From the NCBI GenBank assembly GCA_037130365.1, contig JBAXTE010000006.1, positions 62,001-126,000 on the forward strand: a DNA stretch of 64,000 nt. Reading direction: 5' to 3'. This document shows, piece by piece, positions 7,032 through 15,920 of this stretch. The stretch comes from JBAXTE01 sp037130365 (GTDB lineage Bacteria; Bacteroidota; Bacteroidia; Bacteroidales; WCHB1-69). The stretch's first letter is position 1. Every line of letters begins with the position of its first letter. Under the pieces are notes generated by a model. It saw nothing but the letters and a program-made list of their open reading frames with translations, made no database searches and had not been told where the DNA came from. Both the position numbers and the translations under genes were made by a program.

Positions 7032-9479
7032 TTATTTTGATTTATTGAATATTGATAATAATTTGTTTTTATTTTTTTTTGTTTTATTTTCTTCGTAATA
7101 ATAGTTGTACTTATATTTGTATCCATATTTATATCTATAGCCATAGCGATCATTCATTAAATCGTCATTAATAACAAGTCCAATATTTTTTACTTTTTTA
7201 GTAGTGAAAAGCAAATTAACATCATCAAGAAATCTTTTTCTAGTATAATTTAATCTCACAACATAAAGAATTGTATCAACCAGAGGGAATAATTGAATGG
7301 CATCAGAAACAATATTAATAGGAGGGGAGTCGATTATGATATATTCATAATTAGTTTTTAACTGCTCAATTAAAGCGCCCATTTTTTCATTTCCAATTAA
7401 TTCTGAAGGATTAGGAGGTATAGGGCCTGCAGGAAAATAATCTAAATTATCAATATGAGTTTTCATAATAGATTCAGCAATTGTAGACTGGCCAGAAAGA
7501 TATGTACTTACTCCAAAAGGACTGTCAGTATCGAATACTTTTGTGAGACGAGGTTTTCTTAAATCAACACCAAGAATAATTGTTTTTTTGTTTGTAATGG
7601 CATACCCAATTGCAATATTTACCGCTAAAAAGGTTTTCCCTTCTGCTGGGATTGAAGAAGTAATTAATAATGTATTGTTATTTGTATTATTTAATATAAA
7701 TTTTAGTTTTGTGCGCAAACCTCTAAAAGCTTCTGAAATATCAGATTTAGGAAAATCATTTACAACACTAGTTACTTCATGGTCAGAGTGTGGAATGCTA
7801 CTGATAATTGGGATGTCAGATATCGAAGATACATCTGATTTAGATTCAACATAATCGTATATGTTTTTTCGAATTACAATAACAACGATAGGAAAAATAA
7901 GTCCAATGATGAGTGAAATTAAATATAGAGAAGTTTTATTTGGTGAAATTGGATTTGTGTTCATAGCTCGTGCATCGTCGATTATTTGACTATCGGGCAT
8001 ATTTGATGCTTTAGCAATTGCTGATTCAGCGCGTTTTTGAAGTAGAAAGGTATATATGTCATTATTGATCTTAAAACTTCGTTGAATTCCAATCAAAGAA
8101 CGTTCAGTTTCAGGAATCTTCATTAATTCTTTATCGAAGATATTTAGATTTTTTTTAAGTTCAGCAACTTCGATTATAGTGGCACTATTTAAACTTTTTA
8201 TGGTTCCTGAAATTGCATTTTTAGTTTCAATAATTTGATTATTAATATTAATAACCAATGGGTTATCTAAAGTTGTGTTGAAAAGTAGTTTGTTTTTTTC
8301 TGAAGAAAGTAAAAACAAGTCACTCACTAGTTTGTTAAGTAAAGGATCTGAAATGCCCATAATAGAAGGAGTAACAATGTCTTTAAACTCATTATGCGAT
8401 TGTAAATATGCTTCTAAATATTTTAAATATTTCAATCGAAGTTCAGCCATGGCAATATCAGTCCCAATTCTTTGAGATTGATTATACGCACCTTGCGCTT
8501 GCACATCGACATTTATGACATTGTTGTTTTTTCTAAAGTACTCTAATTTTGATTCGTTTGAGCTCAACGTATCAGAAAGTACATCAAGTTGAGCATCAAT
8601 GAAATCAATAGTATTTGAGGCAATTTTGTTTTTTTCCTTTAAATTGTTGAGCGAATATTGGTCAACAAATTCCGACAGTAAAGCCACAGCTTCATCAACG
8701 TTGTCATATGTTAAACTAAGGTTAATGATATCGCATTGTTTGCTAGCTGGTTCAGCTTTTATCGACCGAGTGAGCCTCAATGCTAAAGTTCGTAAATCAT
8801 TAATGTTGAAAAAATAGGATTCATTCTTAAAATCTTCAAACGTTGATTTTACAGGCATTCGAGGATCAATGCGGATTTTTAAAAATGGAGTTTCTATCCA
8901 TTGCCCTAGCTTTACTGTTACGGATAGTTTTGTAGATTCTTTAGAGATTAATGAACCCTCAAACTTAGTAAAATCATAAACGCTGAAGCTTGCACCCTTT
9001 TGTTCTAATTCAACTTTAACAGATAAATTATCTACATAAGTAAGTTTATACGAACCAAGAAGTTGTACATGTGATGGGTCAACAAATACTTCGAAAGGAG
9101 ATTGTTGGTAAATGTTATCTCTCCTTAATTTGTTTTGTCGATAATAGCCAATAAAATGATTTGAATTTTTGATAGTGGCTTCAGCAAGGTTATATGATTT
9201 TAAAATTCCAATTTCATTTTCAACATTTTGTTGGTTGTTAAAGAGACCAAATCCTTTCATCAGCCCATCCGTATTCGCTGATTTTGCATCTTTTTTGATT
9301 AAGATTGTTGAAGTTACATTATAAATTCGAGGCGTTTTAATATTTAAATAATAACCCACAGACATACACAATACAATGCTAATTGGGAAAAAATACCAAA
9401 TACGAAGAATTTGATTTACATAAGATCTAATATCGATTTTATCTTCTTTTTCAATATTTTCGGTTCTTTCAAAATCCAT
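7032..9479 (-). CDS. Wzc-type polysaccharide co-polymerase with tyrosine autokinase domain
   Basis: 815 aa. A Wzz domain lies between two transmembrane segments (about 28-48 and 522-541), with a long periplasmic coiled-coil portion (about 270-480) that includes the GNVR-like motif region. The cytoplasmic BY-kinase domain holds Walker A SIPAEGKTFLAVN, Walker A' ILGVDLRKPR and Walker B YIIIDSPP. The C-terminus carries a run of ten tyrosines, YGYRYKYGYKYKYNYYY at about 779-795, the expected autophosphorylation cluster. Wzc controls chain length and opens the Wza channel through cycles of phosphorylation. It is fused as in Proteobacteria, not split as in Firmicutes. The matching Wza gene is 6 nt upstream. 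No Wzb-type phosphatase gene is present in the window. Confidence 0.93.
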   Translation of the reverse strand: MDFERTENIEKEDKIDIRSYVNQILRIWYFFPISIVLCMSVGYYLNIKTPRIYNVTSTILIKKDAKSANTDGLMKGFGLFNNQQNVENEIGILKSYNLAEATIKNSNHFIGYYRQNKLRRDNIYQQSPFEVFVDPSHVQLLGSYKLTYVDNLSVKVELEQKGASFSVYDFTKFEGSLISKESTKLSVTVKLGQWIETPFLKIRIDPRMPVKSTFEDFKNESYFFNINDLRTLALRLTRSIKAEPASKQCDIINLSLTYDNVDEAVALLSEFVDQYSLNNLKEKNKIASNTIDFIDAQLDVLSDTLSSNESKLEYFRKNNNVINVDVQAQGAYNQSQRIGTDIAMAELRLKYLKYLEAYLQSHNEFKDIVTPSIMGISDPLLNKLVSDLFLLSSEKNKLLFNTTLDNPLVININNQIIETKNAISGTIKSLNSATIIEVAELKKNLNIFDKELMKIPETERSLIGIQRSFKINNDIYTFLLQKRAESAIAKASNMPDSQIIDDARAMNTNPISPNKTSLYLISLIIGLIFPIVVIVIRKNIYDYVESKSDVSSISDIPIISSIPHSDHEVTSVVNDFPKSDISEAFRGLRTKLKFILNNTNNNTLLITSSIPAEGKTFLAVNIAIGYAITNKKTIILGVDLRKPRLTKVFDTDSPFGVSTYLSGQSTIAESIMKTHIDNLDYFPAGPIPPNPSELIGNEKMGALIEQLKTNYEYIIIDSPPINIVSDAIQLFPLVDTILYVVRLNYTRKRFLDDVNLLFTTKKVKNIGLVINDDLMNDRYGYRYKYGYKYKYNYYYEENKTKKNKNKLLSIFNKSK

Positions 9480-9485
9480 GTTATA

Positions 9486-10274
9486 TTATTTTTTTAAGAA
9501 AGTTAAGATAAGAATAAGTGTTGTAATGGTTGAAAATAATGTGGCATATGGAAAAGAAGCTAACCCAAAGGGCTTTGTCTTTAGCGGCTCCACATATACA
9601 ATATCATTCGGCATTAAAATAAATGCTTCGTGTTTAATAATCTCCGATTTAGTTATATCTAAATAAAAAAGTTTATAATCACCATTTTGGAGTTTTCGCA
9701 TGATTGTAATGTTTTGACGATTTCCGTATACAGTTAAATCACCAGCCATACCAATTGCATCAAATAAACTTGTTTGCTTTTGGTTCGCATAATATTGGCC
9801 AGGTCTATTTACTTCGCCCAAAATTGTAATATTGATATTTACTAATTTTACTAACACAAGTGCATCCGTAATATATTTTCGTAATGAATTTTGAATGCTG
9901 TCCCTTAAAATATCACAAGTCAAATTTTTACAGCTAATAGAGCCAACTAAGGGGAGTTGAATGTTCCAATTATCATCAATTTGATAGCTGATAACATAGA
10001 GAGATGTGGGTGTACTGGTAGCGGCTGCAAGGTTGCTATTATCTGATTTTCCTGCAATTAACGAGCGCATTTCAGGATTTGTTGTTTTAATGTCAATATA
10101 TAAGTTGTCTCCTTTTTGTAGAGTATATGGAAGTTTGCTTGTGTTTATGGTATCACTGGAAGTTTTAGATTGCTTTTGTATATATTTTATCTTGCTTAAG
10201 GGAGTACAAGAACTTAAAAAAATTATGAAAATGAGAAGTGAAAAAATATTTCTGCGAATAACTTGATTAGCCAT
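9486..10274 (-). CDS. Wza-type polysaccharide export lipoprotein
   Basis: 262 aa. A lipoprotein signal ends at the lipobox LSSC (about 20-23). The poly_export domain begins TLQKGDNLYIDIKTTNPEM near 52-70, and an SLBB domain follows with ITILGEVNRPGQYYAN near 150-165. A C-terminal hydrophobic helix (about 240-260) resembles the amphipathic helix with which Wza forms its outer-membrane pore, although Bacteroidota forms often place it in the inner membrane. It forms the export channel with the Wzc-like kinase encoded next. The operon continues from the Wzi-like gene across a 104 nt gap. At 262 aa it is shorter than E. coli Wza (379 aa), which is usual for Bacteroidota. Confidence 0.92.
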   Translation of the reverse strand: MANQVIRRNIFSLLIFIIFLSSCTPLSKIKYIQKQSKTSSDTINTSKLPYTLQKGDNLYIDIKTTNPEMRSLIAGKSDNSNLAAATSTPTSLYVISYQIDDNWNIQLPLVGSISCKNLTCDILRDSIQNSLRKYITDALVLVKLVNINITILGEVNRPGQYYANQKQTSLFDAIGMAGDLTVYGNRQNITIMRKLQNGDYKLFYLDITKSEIIKHEAFILMPNDIVYVEPLKTKPFGLASFPYATLFSTITTLILILTFLKK

Positions 10275-10378
10275 AAGAATTTTGTTAATAAGTCAAAAAA
10301 ATAAAAATCAATTGCAAAAGTATGATTTTTATTTGATAATTAAAGCCATTCAATTGTTAAAATTGGAGTTGAAAATCT

Positions 10379-12073
10379 TTAAATGCCGATATTAAATCCA
10401 GATGTTAAAATTAAATGATTTCCTCGCTCAAATGGGGAAACGTATTTATTCATGTAATAATCAGCACTATACCCATCTGCAGCTTTAGCTTCAATAATAG
10501 ACTTAGAAACTCCAAGTGTAAAAGCCATATTATTAATTATTCTGTAGTAAATATTGAATTCTAAAGCCTGTTTTTTCCAAATTACATCTTTTAAGTAAAT
10601 TACTTTATTTAATATTGGAAAATTACTAGTAATATACTGATAATCATTTCCTTTATTGATATGGGTATACGATGCTGAAATTGTAATATTCGAAGTGGGT
10701 TTAAATGATAGGTTTAAAAATAATTCTTCAGAATTGTCAATCAAATAGTGTCCAAGATTAAATAAATTTGATTCAAAAGTAGTTGATGGAACCCTGTGTT
10801 TAAAGGTTATAGGCATGGTTTGAGTATATTCACAAGTTAAGCTTATGTTTTTTAACAAAAAATTACTTGTTTTAACTCCGCCCTTATAGCTAATCATGTT
10901 CGTATTGTATGGACCACCAATTCTTGTAAATGAATATTCATCAATAAAAATTGAAGTATAAAGATGAATGTTTTTAATGTTTCTTGAGCTAATATTACAG
11001 AACATTTGAGAATTTTCGTTTTCAACACCTCTTGTTAACGTGTGATCAATTGATTTGTAAAACATAACGGGAATTAAATACGCTGCTTGAATGCTTTTGT
11101 CGCTATATATTATTGAGTTTCCAAAAGAGAATTCAAAATCTCGAAAAGGACGAATCGTAAACATATTAGCAGCGATGTACTTGTCTTGATAAATAACTCT
11201 TGGATCGCCATTTGAAGTAATATATGACCGACTGCTATCGGGAACCATCGAAACTAGCCAACCGTGAATATAATTGAGTTCGAACCACTTTGCTGGTTTT
11301 AAGTTGAGCTTTATTGATGCATATGAGGGTGTACGGCCAGATAAAATATTAGAACCATGATAATTATCGCCCCATTCAATATGGTCTTTTACGATTCCAA
11401 TATGACCCCATTTCCAAGAATAAACTATTCCTCCACGCATTTCACTGTAATCGGCACCAATGCGGCCACCTTCATTTGTTTTATAGCTTCCACCTTCATA
11501 AAGTGTGAGATAGCTTGGCTTAGCAAAAATATCATTTTTTTGATAATTATCTCTCAAACTACCATAAATCGACAGGTTTTTTCCAATATATCCAATAAAG
11601 CTTGCTCCAACTCTATTATGGTAGCGATATTCTTTATCGTCTCGGGACGAGTATGTTCTGCCAAAAATTGGTCGTAATGTAGCTCTAAAATTTGAATCAC
11701 AATTATTTATACTTATTGGATTAAAAGAACTACTAAAAGAACTTGATTTGCTGAAAATATTATGCTTGCTTTTTTTGAAATTAGCTGCGTTTTCAATTGC
11801 ATATTCTTTCTGATAGCTGGCAAGTTCTTTTTGCTGTCTTCGGTTCAACGATTTTTGTTGCTTTTCAGCAATTAATAGCTGTTCACAAATAAAGGTTCTG
11901 CTATAAGGTTTAATTGCAGAGTTGAGTTCAATAATATGTTGTGAAGCGAGTTCATCTAAAAATTCATATATAGCTTTGTTCTGGATATGTTCGTATGCCA
12001 CTTGACTTCTTCCGATAAAGTGAAATGCCAAAAGGCACAAAAGCAGTATGGATGTTGAAATAGTTTTTTGCAT
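10379..12073 (-). CDS. Wzi-like capsule assembly outer-membrane barrel
   Basis: 564 aa with a signal peptide (about 1-23, ending FIGRSQ). An N-terminal helical segment (about 27-100) is followed by a beta-rich domain with alternating aromatic residues to the C-terminus, typical of the Bacteroidota members of the 'capsule assembly Wzi' family (WGDNYHGSNILSGRTPS near 232-248). E. coli Wzi is an outer-membrane lectin that holds capsule on the surface. The same role is inferred here from the family and from its place between the initiating transferase and Wza. The gene starts 6 nt after the transferase stop, so they are co-transcribed. The barrel has not been counted strand by strand. Confidence 0.82.
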   Translation of the reverse strand: MQKTISTSILLLCLLAFHFIGRSQVAYEHIQNKAIYEFLDELASQHIIELNSAIKPYSRTFICEQLLIAEKQQKSLNRRQQKELASYQKEYAIENAANFKKSKHNIFSKSSSFSSSFNPISINNCDSNFRATLRPIFGRTYSSRDDKEYRYHNRVGASFIGYIGKNLSIYGSLRDNYQKNDIFAKPSYLTLYEGGSYKTNEGGRIGADYSEMRGGIVYSWKWGHIGIVKDHIEWGDNYHGSNILSGRTPSYASIKLNLKPAKWFELNYIHGWLVSMVPDSSRSYITSNGDPRVIYQDKYIAANMFTIRPFRDFEFSFGNSIIYSDKSIQAAYLIPVMFYKSIDHTLTRGVENENSQMFCNISSRNIKNIHLYTSIFIDEYSFTRIGGPYNTNMISYKGGVKTSNFLLKNISLTCEYTQTMPITFKHRVPSTTFESNLFNLGHYLIDNSEELFLNLSFKPTSNITISASYTHINKGNDYQYITSNFPILNKVIYLKDVIWKKQALEFNIYYRIINNMAFTLGVSKSIIEAKAADGYSADYYMNKYVSPFERGNHLILTSGFNIGI

Positions 12074-12079
12074 AAATAA

Positions 12080-13603
12080 TTATTTGCTACGTGCTTTTTT
12101 GAAAATTATATTTGTTAAAATCAAGAAAAAATATTTGAAGTCAGTTTTGAATTTGTGCTTTTCGTAGAGCTCTAAATACTTTTTTTCTGAAGCTAAGACC
12201 TCTTCAAATGTATTAGGCATATCGGCATAAAAAGGGGGCAATAATCCTGGTTTGAATTGAATTCTTTTTTGTTGAATATCAATGGGATATAGGTTAAAGA
12301 AGTGATTGCTTAAAGGCCTAACACCAATAAGCTTCATGTCTCCTTTCAAGAGATTTATTAACATAGGAAGTTCGTCAATCCAATATTTTCTACAAAACTT
12401 TCCTAAACTAGATATTCTGAAATCATCCTTAAACTTACACCCATCATCAAAGCTGTTTGATTTATAAACAAACTCTTGAATATACTCACTATATGGATGC
12501 ATCGTTCTAAGTTTATATGTGTTAAAAATTTTACCGTGTTTTCCAACTCTTTTTAAACGAATAAGTGGGCCATAAGTGGGATCGTAATCGATAATTGGGT
12601 TTGACGTTTTTTTAGTCACATACCATGTGTTTTGATCAATAGTTTTATGCTCAATATATTCAAAACCACAAGAATAAAGTCTTCCAAGAACTTCGGCATG
12701 AGAAATATTTCGATCTCTACCACCAGTAAAATAAAAGTATATCCGTTTGAAATAGGGAAGTTTAGGCCAAACACGTTTGTAAATAAAGTAAAAAAAATAC
12801 AATAAGTAATTTAATCCAATTGGAAATTTCTGTAGAAAAATTTTCTTTCGAGTTTTATTTGTAATTGCGCAACAAATTAGAAGTCCATTAAAATCAAGTT
12901 TAATTGAAACAGCTTCGATATACTTGTTGATTTTTTTTATGTCATTTAAATTAGCAAGGTTAATGATGTTATTAAATACGTATGGGGATTTTAAAACGTC
13001 AAATCTGGAAGTAGAAAATAGGTAATCAGTATGTTGTGAAGATTCATCTATATGTAATAATATAAAATCTAGAACTTGCTGCCCAAATTTTCCTTGAACT
13101 AGGTTGTGAATAATATTGTTTCCGTCGCTATTTGTTTGAGGTTTTCTAATTACAGTTTCTTTTGTATTTAAAATCCTATGCATCTCTTTTACGTGTTCAA
13201 TATCTTCTTTGTTAACAATGACAATTGCTCTTTGATATGAAAAAACTAAAAGCAACGTAGCCAACTTAAGCCCAAAAAAAGTAACAATATAACCTAATAT
13301 TACAAAGCGACTGGGGAAATCAATTTCAAATATATAAATTAAGGAAAGAAAAGCGAGTGCACTTATTGACCAATCAGAAAGATAATTTAAAAAAAGAATT
13401 TTGGCTTTTAAGACATTCTTTTTTCTTCTTACATTAGTTATTATTGAAGTTGTGAGATAGATAGTAGAGTATAGTGCAAATAAATATATGTATTTTTGAA
13501 AAACAAATATAAAATTTTCGTTTTTCAAAAAAGTAGCTGTAATATAAGCAAGAATGAGTAAAACAATATCTTCAAAGATTCTTTTGTTCATAGTATTAAT
13601 CAA
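12080..13603 (-). CDS. initiating sugar-phosphate transferase (PF02397 type)
   Basis: 507 aa. Four hydrophobic segments in the first 125 residues are followed by a divergent middle domain. The C-terminal catalytic domain contains FNTYKLRTMHPYS near 365-377, DELPMLINLLKGDMKLIGVR near 408-427 and KPGLLPPF. The family moves a hexose-1-phosphate from a nucleotide sugar to undecaprenyl phosphate, the first membrane step in polysaccharide assembly. The motifs are less canonical than in WcaJ or WbaP: GVRPLS stands for GPRP and PGLLPP for PGLTG. The branch is therefore unusual, but the Asp-Glu pair needed for catalysis (DEL) is kept. It is the first gene of the minus-strand locus, with a -7 box 20 nt upstream. 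The sugar used cannot be read from sequence. Confidence 0.85.
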   Translation of the reverse strand: MINTMNKRIFEDIVLLILAYITATFLKNENFIFVFQKYIYLFALYSTIYLTTSIITNVRRKKNVLKAKILFLNYLSDWSISALAFLSLIYIFEIDFPSRFVILGYIVTFFGLKLATLLLVFSYQRAIVIVNKEDIEHVKEMHRILNTKETVIRKPQTNSDGNNIIHNLVQGKFGQQVLDFILLHIDESSQHTDYLFSTSRFDVLKSPYVFNNIINLANLNDIKKINKYIEAVSIKLDFNGLLICCAITNKTRKKIFLQKFPIGLNYLLYFFYFIYKRVWPKLPYFKRIYFYFTGGRDRNISHAEVLGRLYSCGFEYIEHKTIDQNTWYVTKKTSNPIIDYDPTYGPLIRLKRVGKHGKIFNTYKLRTMHPYSEYIQEFVYKSNSFDDGCKFKDDFRISSLGKFCRKYWIDELPMLINLLKGDMKLIGVRPLSNHFFNLYPIDIQQKRIQFKPGLLPPFYADMPNTFEEVLASEKKYLELYEKHKFKTDFKYFFLILTNIIFKKARSK

Positions 13604-13622
13604 TAGTTTTGCAATCAGATTA

Positions 13623-13630
13623 CAAAGTTA
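13623..13630 (-). promoter_or_regulatory. putative -7 box of the polysaccharide export operon
   Basis: The minus strand reads TAACTTTG, a full match to TAnnTTTG, 20 nt before the transferase start. A -33 element is not evident. The rest of the 229 nt gap to 13832 is A+T-rich and shows only a weak hairpin near 13819-13832 after the CobW-type gene. Confidence 0.42.
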
Positions 13631-13832
13631 ATCGTTTTTTTTTAATGTTCTCCGATATAAACAAAATAAATAAACGTAAACTGATGATATATAGATGTTT
13701 GTAAAAAGTTATAATATTTGGTTTTAATTAATTTAAAAATTGGATTAATCATATTATCAATACTTTAGTCTAAAAATACAATTAATAAACAGGTAAGTTG
13801 AAATTTTTTATATCAATAGTGATTTATCACAA

Positions 13833-14807
13833 CTAATTTACTAAAAGTTGCTCTAAACCCTCATGCAATTCGTCTTTATCCAAATGCTTTCCAATAAATA
13901 TGATTTTTGAAAATGGTTTTTCTTGATCCCAATTTTTGCCGGGGTCTAAAAGAAATGAATCAACAACGGTATGGAAAATAAATCGTTCTGGGTAATCTTG
14001 AAATGCAAGAATCCCCTTAATTCTGAGTATTTTATTGCTATTGAAAAATATAAAGTTTTGTATCCATAAACTGAATTTTGAAAAATCAAAAACATCATCA
14101 AATTGAAAAGCTACAGTTGAGATTTCATGATTATGATTTAATTTTTTTTGCGGTTGATTATGGTGAACATATTTTAAGGTAGACATTTCAATCTGAGGAG
14201 CTGCATAGGAATCGGTATCAAGTACTTGAATTTTTGAAATATCACAAAAAGAGGTATGTTTTATTGAAGCCAATGTACTTATTTCGGAAATTTCGCGAGT
14301 AAGTTTATCGACAAATGTTTTATCAGCAGCATCAATTTTATTGATAATAATTAAATCTGCAACTGATAATTGTTTTCGAATTTCTGAATAATCATGAATT
14401 AAATTTTGGATATTGATTGCATCAACAACACAAACCACACTATCAATTTTAAAATTATCTTGAATTCCGCCGCCATCCAAAAAAGCATTAATTATGCTAA
14501 GAGGATCAGCAATACCAGTGGTTTCAACTAATAGATGATTAAAAACAAATTTGCTGTTTAGCAATTTGTCAATTACTTGATAGAAGTCAGAATTTAATGA
14601 GCAACAGATGCAGCCGTTGTTAAGTTCAAATATGTTTTCGTTAATCCCAATGATTAAATCGCTATCAATGCCTATTTTCCCAAACTCATTTTCGATGATA
14701 GCAAATTTTTTTTTAGGATGATTTTCAATCAATTGGTTTAAAAGTGTTGTTTTACCAGCTCCTAGAAATCCAGTTATTACTGTTACAGGAATTCGAAAAT
14801 CGTTCAT
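13833..14807 (-). CDS. CobW/COG0523-family GTPase, putative metal chaperone
   Basis: 324 aa. Walker A GFLGAGKTT (13-21), the metal-binding GCICCSLN motif near 64-71, LVETTGIADP near 94-103 and NKID near 156-159 define the G3E GTPase. The CobW_C domain begins near 225 and covers the C-terminus. A His-containing linker (NHNHE near 224) lies between the domains. Members deliver Zn(II) or other metals to client proteins using GTP; without a Zur site or a known client nearby, the metal cannot be assigned. It stands alone, divergent from pdxH and separated by 229 nt from the polysaccharide operon. Confidence 0.9.
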   Translation of the reverse strand: MNDFRIPVTVITGFLGAGKTTLLNQLIENHPKKKFAIIENEFGKIGIDSDLIIGINENIFELNNGCICCSLNSDFYQVIDKLLNSKFVFNHLLVETTGIADPLSIINAFLDGGGIQDNFKIDSVVCVVDAINIQNLIHDYSEIRKQLSVADLIIINKIDAADKTFVDKLTREISEISTLASIKHTSFCDISKIQVLDTDSYAAPQIEMSTLKYVHHNQPQKKLNHNHEISTVAFQFDDVFDFSKFSLWIQNFIFFNSNKILRIKGILAFQDYPERFIFHTVVDSFLLDPGKNWDQEKPFSKIIFIGKHLDKDELHEGLEQLLVN

Positions 14808-14965
14808 TATATTAATGTGTATTTGTTGTTTGAGTGCATAAAATTACGATTTTTCAATTACTTATTTTAAAAGTTTCATCAAAATATTTTGGCATAACCT
14901 TTAGACATTGAACAAAATCCATCAAACATAAGTTGAAGAAATTAGACATAATTAAATCATAATCA

Positions 14966-15604
14966 ATGAATATCAATCGAGATTTATCAGAAAGTAGAAG
15001 AGATTATTCCAAAGATAAACTTTTAGAATCAAATATATCAAAAAACCCTATCGAACAGTTTGATCTCTGGTATCAACAAGCTGAATTGGAACTCAAGGAT
15101 GAAGTAAATGCGGTGGCGCTTTCTACGGCTGATTTAAATGGGTCTGTTAGTTCCAGAATGGTTTTATTAAAGGCATTTAACGAAAATGGATTCATGTTTT
15201 TTTCAAATTACCAAAGCAAAAAAGCAGAACAGATTGCAAATAATCCCAATGGTGCATTATTGTTTTTTTGGCCATCACTACAAAGACAGATAAGAATTGA
15301 AGGAGAAATAATTAAAACAACAGCTGAAATAAGTGATACCTATTTTTATAGTCGTCCAAAAGATAGCCAAATAAGTGCAATTATTTCTTCTCAAAGTAAA
15401 ATTGTTTCGGATAGAGATTTTTTAGAAAAATGCTTTGAAAAAGAGTCTAAAAATCCAATACATCAAAGACCTGAAAATTGGGGAGGATATTTGCTATTTC
15501 CTCGTTCAATTGAATTTTGGCAAGGTAGATCGAATCGCTTGCATGATCGGATTTTATATTCTCTTTGTAACGAAAAGTGGATTATTAATAGGTTAGCGCC
15601 TTAG
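14966..15604 (+). CDS. pdxH: pyridoxamine 5'-phosphate oxidase
   Basis: 212 aa, the usual length. The FMN-binding segments SSRMVLLKAF (about 61-70) and FFSNYQSKKAEQI, the QRQIRIEG strand (near 110) and the C-terminal EFWQGRSNRLHDR and WIINRLAP are all PdxH hallmarks. The enzyme oxidises pyridoxine or pyridoxamine 5'-phosphate to pyridoxal 5'-phosphate with O2, which implies at least occasional oxygen exposure. It is divergent from the CobW-type gene across 158 nt, and no other vitamin B6 gene is in the window. Confidence 0.96.
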   Translation: MNINRDLSESRRDYSKDKLLESNISKNPIEQFDLWYQQAELELKDEVNAVALSTADLNGSVSSRMVLLKAFNENGFMFFSNYQSKKAEQIANNPNGALLFFWPSLQRQIRIEGEIIKTTAEISDTYFYSRPKDSQISAIISSQSKIVSDRDFLEKCFEKESKNPIHQRPENWGGYLLFPRSIEFWQGRSNRLHDRILYSLCNEKWIINRLAP

Positions 15605-15920
15605 AATAATTTTTGATGTTAATTAATGGTTAATCCAAAATTGTGGATACTTTAAAAATAGTCAATCTACTCTTATTAGTTCATTTAGGAGAATCTAAAA
15701 TGTTTACATTTGATTGGTTCTAAATTGTAAATTTTCAAGTTTATAAGAAACTTCTTGTTATTTTTGTTGATTACTAAACTTCAATAATTTTTTGTAAAAG
15801 GAGAGGTTCAGATTTTTAGCTAATATTTGAAATATTATAAGCGAGTATGTTCGTTGAAAATAATTATTAATGATAATCTTACATACGAGAATCATTTGAA
15901 TAAATTAAAAAAAATAGCGG
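15605..15920. other. intergenic region upstream of the giant secreted protease
   Basis: 316 nt, about 75-80% A+T. I see no open frame of interest, no tRNA and no strong hairpin terminator after pdxH. No full TTTG/TAnnTTTG promoter pair was found, although the promoter of the next gene must lie here or upstream. Confidence 0.5.
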
